A DNA stretch of 9,230 bases. Source: DATGCT01 sp964639325 (GTDB lineage Bacteria > Patescibacteriota > Minisyncoccia > UBA6257 > GWB1-50-10). Below the pieces are notes generated by a model that saw only the letters and a program-made list of their open reading frames with translations, ran no database searches and had not been told where the DNA came from. Made by a program: the position numbers and the translations under genes. The stretch covers positions 1-9,230 of the forward strand of contig CAZXDO010000027.1 of NCBI GenBank assembly GCA_964639325.1, read 5' to 3'. This document shows, one piece after another, positions 1-6,329 of the stretch (positions are counted from its first letter, which is position 1; each line of letters opens with the position of its first letter).

Positions 1-75
1 AATTAGTAAGTGCTATTACTGAGAAATCGTATGGTTGACCCTGCTCTAATTCAAATAATCCGTCAAGCATTCTTG
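1..75. repeat. 75-bp terminal direct repeat, left copy (circular overlap)
   Basis: These 75 bases are identical, base for base, to 9156-9230 at the other end of the window. The copy lies inside the receiver-domain gene, and joining the two ends restores one uninterrupted reading frame. This is the usual mark of a circular molecule assembled as a linear contig. A true terminal repeat of a linear molecule is less likely, because the repeat falls in the middle of a gene. Confidence 0.93.
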
Positions 76-127
76 AAAGGACTTTCAGATTATCTTCTAA
101 AATGAGAATTGTTTTGCTTAATACCAT
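1..127 (-). CDS. Response-regulator receiver protein, N-terminal part (gene spans the contig junction)
   Basis: This is the 5' part of the leftward gene whose 3' part is at 8839-9230. The start is the ATG on the minus strand at 127-125. It gives an N-terminus of hydrophobic beta-strand type (ILIL) followed by the acidic pair E11-D12, which is the Mg-binding corner of receiver domains. After circularisation the protein is 147 aa. No clear Shine-Dalgarno sequence precedes the ATG. An extended -10 element lies about 24 bases upstream (151-159), so the leader would be only some 15-20 nt. The start is preferred because it is the first ATG that includes the whole first beta-strand and acidic pair. 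An internal ATG at position 70 would remove them. Confidence 0.85.
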   Translation of the reverse strand, partial: MVLSKTILILEDNLKVLSRMLDGLFELEQGQPYDFSVIALTN

Positions 128-150
128 ATTGCTGTGTGTAGATTATGATT

Positions 151-159
151 ATTTTACCA
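151..159 (-). promoter_or_regulatory. Extended -10 promoter for the receiver gene
   Basis: Read leftwards this is TGGTAAAAT, a TGnTAnAAT-type extended -10 element. It is the same core found in the 21-bp repeats at 8625-8645 and 8804-8824. Transcription would begin near 144, some 17 nt before the ATG at 127. No good -35 hexamer is visible at 16-18 nt, which is tolerated by extended -10 promoters. Confidence 0.55.
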
Positions 160-164
160 AAAAC

Positions 165-173
165 TGATAAAAT
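165..173 (+). promoter_or_regulatory. Extended -10 promoter for the 353-aa gene
   Basis: The plus strand reads TGATAAAAT, an extended -10 element about 33 bases before the ATG at 206. It sits back-to-back with the leftward element at 151-159, so the two genes are divergently transcribed from overlapping control DNA. No convincing -35 hexamer is seen. Confidence 0.45.
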
Positions 174-205
174 ATGATAAACAAGATTAAAGATGTAATG
201 AAGCT

Positions 206-1267
206 ATGACATACGAAGAAAAACTTGATTTAATACTGAAAGCCATAAGCGAGGCTAAAAAGTCTACTCGTAAAGACCACTACACGAAGCTATATTATAC
301 TGCCGACAATGGCTTGAAAGACCTTAAATTAAGTGAAATACACGATATTCTCTTACAGCTTCAGGACGACGAAAAGATAATTAAAATTCGGGACATTCCT
401 ACAAAGTTAAAATCTCTCCATTTTAAAATTAATGACAATCTGGAGGGAGCTAAAGATTCTTTCCTTATTGATGCTCCCGAAGAATTTACCATATGGTATG
501 AAACATATATCTTTGAAAATATAAGCAGGATTGAAAACATAGATTGGCTAAATTTATTAAAGATTTTTGATGTGGTTATAGACATAGAACAAGAACTACA
601 AATAATAAGCGCCAACGCCGTATACATTGACTCTCTACCTCAATTAGTAAAGTTCTCTCATCTTTTCCCACAAGACAATATAGGCACAAGACGAACATAT
701 CAGGATTACCGAATACAAGGAGTGGATTTTCTTAAAAAACGAGGCGTTGTTAGAGAATATAGATACATAGACACACAGGATGGCGGCTATGGGAAAATCA
801 AAGTTGTTGTTGACATTATCAAATTCAAAGATTTCTCAATAAGAATTAATAATGAGTATAAAAGAAGACTTAGAAAACAGGCCGAGCTAGAAAAAAACGG
901 AAACAATGGTAAAAAAAAGAAAACTCAAAAAGAAAAACTCCCTAAAGTAGAAAGTGAAACTGATTGGCCAAAAGATTTTAAATGGGACGGTAAAGATTTT
1001 GTTTTTGGGGAATACGGTAGTATTAGCTTCATAAGCAGTGATAGAAAACATATTCTCAAAGTCCTTACCGATAAAAAGGGTGGTTGGGCTACTATAAGCG
1101 AACTAAAAGGCAACAAAGACGCTGGGTATGTTCGCTCAACCATAAAACAGATTGAGGACAGACTACCCAAAGAAGCCAGAGAACATATCAAAATTGTCTC
1201 AACACAAGACGACGACAGTAAGGAAAAGCCAAATACGGGTGCATACAGAATTAAAGTTCTTCCGTAA
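206..1267 (+). CDS. Unassigned 353-aa protein with a possible C-terminal winged-helix domain
   Basis: I do not recognise this family with certainty. The N-terminal 60 residues look helical, ending in a segment (SEIHDILLQLQDDEKIIKI) that resembles a helix-turn-helix followed by a strand. Residues 85-215 are mixed alpha/beta. Residues 219-247 form a very Lys/Arg-rich linker. Residues 262-353 look like a winged helix: a strand, the helix HILKVLTDKKG, the segment WATISELKG, the helix VRSTIKQIEDRL and a final strand pair ending in YRIKVLP. No membrane segment or enzyme motif is seen, so DNA binding is the best guess. The ATG at 206 is used because the ATGs at 193 and 198 run directly into stops; its ribosome-binding site is weak. 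The gene is divergent from the receiver gene, which hints at a functional pair (inference). Confidence 0.8.
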   Translation: MTYEEKLDLILKAISEAKKSTRKDHYTKLYYTADNGLKDLKLSEIHDILLQLQDDEKIIKIRDIPTKLKSLHFKINDNLEGAKDSFLIDAPEEFTIWYETYIFENISRIENIDWLNLLKIFDVVIDIEQELQIISANAVYIDSLPQLVKFSHLFPQDNIGTRRTYQDYRIQGVDFLKKRGVVREYRYIDTQDGGYGKIKVVVDIIKFKDFSIRINNEYKRRLRKQAELEKNGNNGKKKKTQKEKLPKVESETDWPKDFKWDGKDFVFGEYGSISFISSDRKHILKVLTDKKGGWATISELKGNKDAGYVRSTIKQIEDRLPKEAREHIKIVSTQDDDSKEKPNTGAYRIKVLP

Positions 1268-1334
1268 CCTAAACCCCCTTTAGGTGTAAACCTCTATACA
1301 GGTTCTCATTTTAGCCTTAAAACCTAAACCTCCT
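1266..1334 (+). repeat. 14-bp near-direct repeat and alternative hairpins upstream of the replication operon
   Basis: A 14-bp sequence beginning AACCTAAACC occurs at 1266-1279 and 1321-1334 with one difference. CCTAAA (1268-1273) can pair with TTTAGG (1279-1284) across a five-C loop. AACCT (1289-1293) can pair with AGGTT (1300-1304). Because AGGT (1282-1285) can also pair with ACCT (1290-1293), the foldings exclude one another. The second hairpin is followed by CTCATTTT, which is only a weak terminator tail. This could be an attenuator, a protein-binding repeat pair or a leaky terminator of the 353-aa gene. Confidence 0.45.
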
Positions 1335-1342
1335 AAATCTTG

Positions 1343-1364
1343 ACCTCAACTCTTCTTGAGGTGG
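1343..1364 (+). promoter_or_regulatory. Hairpin that buries the Shine-Dalgarno of the 54-aa gene
   Basis: ACCTCAA (1343-1349) and TTGAGGT (1356-1362) form a perfect 7-bp stem with a 6-base loop. The likely ribosome-binding site GAGGTGG (1358-1364) of the gene starting at 1378 lies mostly in the 3' arm. Folding would hide it, so translation of the first gene of the replication train, and of the genes coupled to it, could be restrained by this structure. Confidence 0.5.
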
Positions 1365-1377
1365 CAAACTTTACTTA

Positions 1378-1542
1378 ATGGAAAACGGCAAAGTCATTCA
1401 GCTTGAGGACAAGAAGCCCCAACCAAAGGGGTTAGTTTTGACGCCCGAAGAAAAGAAACGATTAGTAGATTTTTTTGCCGTGCTTATAGAAATTGACCGC
1501 AGGGAAAATGTAACGAAATTCTATGACAAACCGATTAAGTGA
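1378..1542 (+). CDS. Small 54-aa protein, first gene of the replication train
   Basis: A short open frame of 54 codons with a Shine-Dalgarno-like GAGGTGG 13 bases upstream. The protein is soluble and charged, with a polar, Pro/Lys-containing N-terminus up to about residue 18. It is followed by a predicted amphipathic helix region (LTPEEKKRLVDFFAVLIEIDRRE). No family is recognised. Its last 20 bases overlap the start of the SpoVG-like gene in another frame, which fits translational coupling. The frame is judged real because of its ribosome-binding site, its sensible amino-acid composition and the fact that it fills the space between the leader and the next gene. It could be a small regulator or partner of the downstream replication proteins (inference). 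Confidence 0.65.
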   Translation: MENGKVIQLEDKKPQPKGLVLTPEEKKRLVDFFAVLIEIDRRENVTKFYDKPIK

Positions 1543-1816
1543 AATTCAAATCATACCGATAAAACCGCAAAACGGCTTAGTAGCCTTTGCCAGCTTTGTC
1601 TTGGACGGAAGCCTCTATCTTGGCTCAATCGGCATTGTAACCCGTCCTAATGGCGGCTACAGGCTAGTTTACCCCACTAAGAAGGTTGCCGAGAAAAACC
1701 TCAACATTTTTTACCCAATCAATAGAGAGTTTGCGGTAGCCGTAGAAAACGAAATTATAAAACAGTTTGAAGAAGTAATGAAAAAGTATGATAGACACAA
1801 TAGTTTTAACTCTTAA
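1523..1816 (+). CDS. SpoVG-like nucleic-acid-binding protein
   Basis: The 97-aa protein follows the SpoVG pattern along most of its length. It has a first strand (IQIIPIK), then AFASFVLDGSLYLGSIGIV matching the A-x-ASI-x-LD-x-x-F-x-V-x-x-I-x-V core. Next come a glycine turn, the YPTKK segment in place of the MPSK motif, and FYPIN at 63-67 in place of HPIN. A C-terminal helix reaches the end of the family fold near residue 85. SpoVG proteins are small DNA- and RNA-binding regulators; in Bacillus, spoVG mutants affect sporulation and septation, but the plasmid copy need not do this. Here it sits directly before the replication initiator and overlaps it by 29 bases. A role in controlling replication or expression of the train is therefore likely (inference). 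The start overlaps the upstream gene, so translation is probably coupled. Confidence 0.78.
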   Translation: MTNRLSEIQIIPIKPQNGLVAFASFVLDGSLYLGSIGIVTRPNGGYRLVYPTKKVAEKNLNIFYPINREFAVAVENEIIKQFEEVMKKYDRHNSFNS

Positions 1817-2960
1817 AACAGGTATGTATACAATATTTGAACCTGACAATTTTAGTCCGTCAACCAGAGGGCTTACTGACCCTACGACTGGCTATTACCG
1901 CTTGGGTGGCAGGTCTAACATCACTTGCAAGCAAAACCCGACACCCAGCGAGCTTAAAATGGGTATTTATAAACCAAGACTAACCGTTACCAAACGAATA
2001 AACCGAGAGGGCAACTTTGAAATCCCGTTAAAAATTGAGTTTTCTATTCCGAAACTTGTCTATGGCAATAACTTTGACGAGCTGACAGATAGCGATTTTC
2101 CTACTATTATTCAGAAGTTGAAAATCGTCTTAAAAGAAATGGGCGTTTATGCCTTTGAGAAAAATCTAATAAACGCTCCTGTTTCATCAGTCCACTATTC
2201 CAAAAACATTGCCCTAACCGATTACACAACCCCCTACACCTACATAGAACAGCTAACCAAACTCAATATAAATAAGCGGTTAGACACCAATAGAACTGAT
2301 TTTAGAAACGAAGGTCATAGCTTCAAGTATCGTGCCAACTCTTTTGAAATCGCCTTTTACGATAAAATGAAAGACCTACTGCAAGCCAAAGTTAGCGAAA
2401 AGCGAGCCGAGGAAAAGGACAACGCACTACAGCTTGGCTTATTTGATATTCTAACCCAGCGAAAACCACTTGAGGTATTGCGAGTTGAGATACGGCTAAA
2501 CAAACGACAAAAAATCAGCCAAATTCTCAAGAAAATAGACAAAGAAGTAGAGCCGACTTTTTCAAACATCTTTAACCAAGACACAGCTAAAAAGGTGTTG
2601 CTTTACTATATCAACGAGATTGAAGAAGCCTACCCACCTTTACTCACTTACCAATACGACAGCCCTAAAAAGTTCTTCGCCGGTTTCTTGACTGCAAACC
2701 CCAAAGTTAAGCTAACACCCGCTTTGAAAATGTTAGGGTTGAGAGTGCTACTTGATGAGATGGGCATAAGAGAGTTTAGAGAAATAACAAAGCGGTATGG
2801 CAATTCTGCCTGGTATAGCCTGAACAAGGAAATGAAAAAGTTAGGCAAAACAGACGAAATTAGCGTATTTTCACTGCTTAAAGATAAGATAACCGACTTT
2901 GAGCCGTTGAAACTACTTGCAATTCAAGACCAGATGTTAAATAATGATAAATATGACTAA
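1788..2960 (+). CDS. Replication initiation protein, phage/plasmid gene II/X family
   Basis: This 390-aa protein resembles the initiators of filamentous phages and small rolling-circle plasmids (gene II/X type). It begins MIDTIVLTL, a typical family start. Other features that fit are strand-rich N-terminal sequence (residues 60-90), SVHYSK near 134-139, FEIAFYDK at 186-193 and LEVLRVEIRLNKR at 228-240. The FYDK and R-x-E segments are the features I weigh most. Such proteins nick one strand at the double-strand origin through a tyrosine and start rolling-circle synthesis. The candidate tyrosines include Y137 and Y191, but I cannot say which is catalytic. The C-terminal third (about 265-390) is helical and may be a dimerisation or host-interaction part. 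The gene overlaps the SpoVG-like gene by 29 bases and the next gene by 17. Its base composition is richer in G+C than that of the restriction gene. Confidence 0.75.
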   Translation: MIDTIVLTLKTGMYTIFEPDNFSPSTRGLTDPTTGYYRLGGRSNITCKQNPTPSELKMGIYKPRLTVTKRINREGNFEIPLKIEFSIPKLVYGNNFDELTDSDFPTIIQKLKIVLKEMGVYAFEKNLINAPVSSVHYSKNIALTDYTTPYTYIEQLTKLNINKRLDTNRTDFRNEGHSFKYRANSFEIAFYDKMKDLLQAKVSEKRAEEKDNALQLGLFDILTQRKPLEVLRVEIRLNKRQKISQILKKIDKEVEPTFSNIFNQDTAKKVLLYYINEIEEAYPPLLTYQYDSPKKFFAGFLTANPKVKLTPALKMLGLRVLLDEMGIREFREITKRYGNSAWYSLNKEMKKLGKTDEISVFSLLKDKITDFEPLKLLAIQDQMLNNDKYD

Positions 2961-3129
2961 TATGAAAAACGGGCAATACTACACCATAGAAGAAGTGGCA
3001 AAAATGCTAAAAGTAGCTTACTTAACTGTTTACCGCTGGATACAGGTAAAAAAGCTCGTTGCTCTAAAGGCAGGAAAACAGTATAGGATAACTAAAGAAG
3101 ATTTAGATAAATTTCTTAAACAAAAATAA
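2944..3129 (+). CDS. Excisionase-like helix-turn-helix protein
   Basis: A 61-aa protein that is essentially one MerR/excisionase-type DNA-binding domain (HTH_17 pattern). YYTIEEVAKML-x-V-x-x-x-TVYRWI forms the helix-turn-helix at about 12-33. It is followed by the wing KKLVALKAGKQYRI and the closing helix TKEDLDKFL. Proteins of this kind serve as recombination directionality factors or as small transcription regulators. It lies in the same gene train as a large serine recombinase, although the restriction enzyme gene separates them, so a role as directionality factor is possible but unproven. Three in-frame ATGs (2944, 2953, 2962) are possible starts; the domain is complete from any of them. 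The stop is 2 nt before the restriction gene's ATG, so the pair is probably co-translated. It may instead control expression of that gene. Confidence 0.85.
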   Translation: MINMTNMKNGQYYTIEEVAKMLKVAYLTVYRWIQVKKLVALKAGKQYRITKEDLDKFLKQK

Positions 3130-3131
3130 AT

Positions 3132-6100
3132 ATGTCGCTTAAAGACCTTAAAAATAAGTGGTATGCAGAAAAAGAATCTTATATAACAAAAGAGGTCGGG
3201 TCAGGTGTCCAAAAATTCATAAAAGACGCTTTCAAATCAGAGGACATTTTTAACCTCAAGGAAGGATTAGTTTCCACGCTCTTAATAAATAGGAAAAATG
3301 AATTTACAGAAGAAAGTTCCACTAAGGCATCCCGCAGGGCTGACATTTTAATCTATATTAACCCAGATATAATTATTCCTGTTGAGGTAGAAAAATACGG
3401 AAATATTAAAGCAGGGCTAGAACAACTTTTTCAATACCAATTGGATTTAGATAAGAAATACGGAATACTAACAGATGGATATACTTGGCAGTTTTATAAT
3501 AACACCTATTTACTTAAAGAGTTTAATTTAGAAGAAATATTTAATAGGCCAAAGCTATTTGTTGAGTTTTGGAAAGAATATATAAAACCAGAATTTTACT
3601 ACCTATCTTTTTTTGAAGGAAAGGGACAATTACAAATTTTACCTGACTATTTATTGGTAGAGAAAAGAAGGCAGGATTTTTTTAGAGATATAACCACACT
3701 AATAAGAAGCTTTGAGAACAAACTACAATTAGAAGGTTATTTAAAAGAATTAGGTGAAAAAGAAGCAGAAAAAAGGACAGTTGAACTAACCTACGCTTAT
3801 ATAATTCAGTTTATTTTATATAAAACACTTGTTGATAATGATTTTGGTAAATTTGACTCTGAATTTAAAGAAAAGACTAAGGCTATACACGAATACTTAA
3901 AGATTAAACAATATGGAAAGATTTTAGGCATTATTGAGGGAATTTCTAATGAAATATCGCAAAATATTTACCGCCCATTTAAAAAAGAGCAGGAGTTTAT
4001 AAATCAAACTGTTTTTAATTTAATAAGGCAACCAAAAAATGAATTAAATGATGTTTCCCCGTGGTTGGATATTTTTGTTTTCATTAAAAAGTATAACTTC
4101 TCCAATATCCAAAATGAAATCTTTGGCTATATTTATGAAAATTACCTTAAAGAAATTTACGAGGAAGAAAAAAAAGGACAATATTTTACCGACCCCGCAA
4201 TCGTTAATTTTATGCTTAAACAAATTGGTTATGACAAAGAAAACATTCAAGCAAGAGTAGACAATAAACCCGAGGATAAGCACATTTCTATAATTGACCC
4301 TTCTTGTGGCAGTGGAACCTTTTTGTATAGTGCCGTTAACGAACTTATAAAAGCTATACCAAACGGTTCAGAAAAAACCTCAAAAAAAATTGAAGAATTA
4401 GTTAATGAGTTAATTTTTGGTTTAGATATAGCAGAATTTCCTCTTTATCTCGCAGAGATGAATGTCTTAATGCGACTTTTACCCTTAATAATTAATGAAA
4501 AATATAATAACCCTATTGATAAAAAAATAAAAGTTTTTTGGACAAAAGATTCAATTGCGGAATTTATTTTTTCAAGATTAAATAATACCGATAATGACCT
4601 AATGGGTATTTCTGGCGGTCAACAAATACTTTTTGACAGTAAGGAATTAAATTTTGAGTTTGAAAGCTATATGAGAGAACACAGTGATTTAAAAGATATG
4701 AAGCTAAGTATGCAACCACCCAGAAAGCGATTTGATTATGTTATTGGTAACCCTCCTTATATAGGTTACAACGAGTGTGCCAAGCAAGAATTATTAATTT
4801 TTAAGTATATGAAAGCAAATAAAGTTAAACTTAGTAACATTTATGGAGTTAATCTTCATAGTATCCCTAACAATCAGAAAAAAAACCCGCCAAAGCCAAA
4901 TCTTTATGCCTTTTTTATTTCCTTGGGCATTGCTTTATTAAAAGATGATGGTAAGCTTTCTTATATTATTCCGCAGACCTTACTAACAGCAGGAGACCTT
5001 GATGTTATCCGTTATCATTTAGCCAAAATTACTACAATTGAAAAAATTATTACTTTTAGTGGAAAGATGTTCGTTGGTAGGGGTTTAAAACAAGATAAAC
5101 CAGTAGCAACTTCAAGTCTAATTTTTGTAATTAATAAAAAAATTCCCTCTGCTTCGCATCAAGTTGAAGTAATTAATTATAAAAATTCTAATGATGACAT
5201 TGAAACCTCACTTAAAAATATATTGGCCGGAAAAGAGATTGATAAAAAGACAATTTTGCAATCTGAACTTTTACAAAATGTTGCTAACTGGAATTTTATT
5301 AAACAAGGCAATGCGTTCCTTGATTTTTATAAAGAATATAAAAAGAGCAGTGAATCTCTTTCAATCTACTATGAACACCTTTTGGCAGAGCGTCAATTTG
5401 AAAGCAAATTCTATTTTGACATTGGTTATGACATAAATGAAAGGTTGCTAAACAGCAAAAGTTTCCCTAATGGATACCAATATCCTAAAATTAATGAGAA
5501 TTATTTTACAATCAAAACTATCAGAGGTTATTGGCCTAATGAACGAGATAAACGATCTAAATTCCAGATAAAACTTTTAACTACGAATCAGGCATATAAT
5601 TTACTTGATAGTCCGTATAAAATTTTGTGGTCATATATTAACCCGAGGAATTTTCATTTTTCATCTTTACCATTAATTTGGGCAAGAAATCAAATCTGTT
5701 CCATTGGAAGCAGAAACAAGCAGGAGTTATTATATCTTCTCTCCATCCTAAACACACAAATAAATCTGAAATTATTAAATTCTTTATTAAGAAGTGAGAA
5801 TGAAAAAGATTTATTAATTTCTATGGCTTCTGTAAAAGAATTTATTCGTGTTCCAAAAATTACTAAAGATAACCAATCAATTAAAGATGAAGTCATAAAA
5901 CTGACCGAAAACTTATTAAACCTAGAGGATAGAAATCTATCGGACTTTGTTGATTTTTCAAAGATAATGATTCAAAAATTTGACAATATTTCCGTAGAAG
6001 ATAGTTCATTAATATTGCATAACGATAACAAGGAAATGAAACTTAATATTAGGAAGAACACCGATTTGGTTAAAAAAATTATTCAGGAAAAGTATGACAA

Positions 6101-6329
6101 TAAAAAACTATTTTTAGATGAAAATAAAATAAACATATCTGAATTAAAAGAACAACCTATCATTGATTTTGGAAGGCAAAAAGAAATTAAAAACTACATT
6201 GACGATTTACTTTTTGCCTTATATTTCAATATCTCTTTAAGAAGCATAGGAATAAATAACGCTGATGATATTAGAAAGATATGTTCAAAAAACCCTCATT
6301 ATAAGTTTATTAATGAAACACGCTTATGA
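3132..6329 (+). CDS. Type IIG restriction-modification enzyme (endonuclease, adenine methyltransferase and specificity in one chain)
   Basis: The 1,065-aa length and domain order fit single-chain type IIG enzymes. The N-terminal nuclease has D71 in RRADILIY and E85-V-E87-K88 in PVEVEK, a PD-(D/E)XK-like site. A helical linker reaches about residue 340. The gamma-class N6-adenine methyltransferase follows: motif X near GQYFTDP (349-355), motif I DPSCGSGTF (389-397, SAM binding) and motif IV NPPY (540-543, catalytic). The C-terminal target-recognition part includes a Leu/Asn-rich segment (LLYLLSILNTQ, 866-876) typical of TaqI-like or type I specificity domains. It would methylate the host and plasmid and cut unmethylated DNA, using SAM and Mg. 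No key methyltransferase motif is broken and the frame is intact. The recognition site cannot be read from sequence. It starts 2 nt after the helix-turn-helix gene without a clear ribosome-binding site and overlaps the recombinase by 4 bases (ATGA). It is much richer in A+T than the replication genes, suggesting separate acquisition. Confidence 0.92.
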   Translation: MSLKDLKNKWYAEKESYITKEVGSGVQKFIKDAFKSEDIFNLKEGLVSTLLINRKNEFTEESSTKASRRADILIYINPDIIIPVEVEKYGNIKAGLEQLFQYQLDLDKKYGILTDGYTWQFYNNTYLLKEFNLEEIFNRPKLFVEFWKEYIKPEFYYLSFFEGKGQLQILPDYLLVEKRRQDFFRDITTLIRSFENKLQLEGYLKELGEKEAEKRTVELTYAYIIQFILYKTLVDNDFGKFDSEFKEKTKAIHEYLKIKQYGKILGIIEGISNEISQNIYRPFKKEQEFINQTVFNLIRQPKNELNDVSPWLDIFVFIKKYNFSNIQNEIFGYIYENYLKEIYEEEKKGQYFTDPAIVNFMLKQIGYDKENIQARVDNKPEDKHISIIDPSCGSGTFLYSAVNELIKAIPNGSEKTSKKIEELVNELIFGLDIAEFPLYLAEMNVLMRLLPLIINEKYNNPIDKKIKVFWTKDSIAEFIFSRLNNTDNDLMGISGGQQILFDSKELNFEFESYMREHSDLKDMKLSMQPPRKRFDYVIGNPPYIGYNECAKQELLIFKYMKANKVKLSNIYGVNLHSIPNNQKKNPPKPNLYAFFISLGIALLKDDGKLSYIIPQTLLTAGDLDVIRYHLAKITTIEKIITFSGKMFVGRGLKQDKPVATSSLIFVINKKIPSASHQVEVINYKNSNDDIETSLKNILAGKEIDKKTILQSELLQNVANWNFIKQGNAFLDFYKEYKKSSESLSIYYEHLLAERQFESKFYFDIGYDINERLLNSKSFPNGYQYPKINENYFTIKTIRGYWPNERDKRSKFQIKLLTTNQAYNLLDSPYKILWSYINPRNFHFSSLPLIWARNQICSIGSRNKQELLYLLSILNTQINLKLLNSLLRSENEKDLLISMASVKEFIRVPKITKDNQSIKDEVIKLTENLLNLEDRNLSDFVDFSKIMIQKFDNISVEDSSLILHNDNKEMKLNIRKNTDLVKKIIQEKYDNKKLFLDENKINISELKEQPIIDFGRQKEIKNYIDDLLFALYFNISLRSIGINNADDIRKICSKNPHYKFINETRL

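Noticed and set aside
1340..1345. TTGACC as a -35 element for the replication train
   Set aside because: No -10-like hexamer occurs 16-19 bases downstream; the sequence is part of the hairpin that pairs with the ribosome-binding site.
4048..4260. Open frames on both strands inside the restriction gene
   Set aside because: They are frame shadows within the intact 1,065-aa protein, which shows clear motifs through this region.
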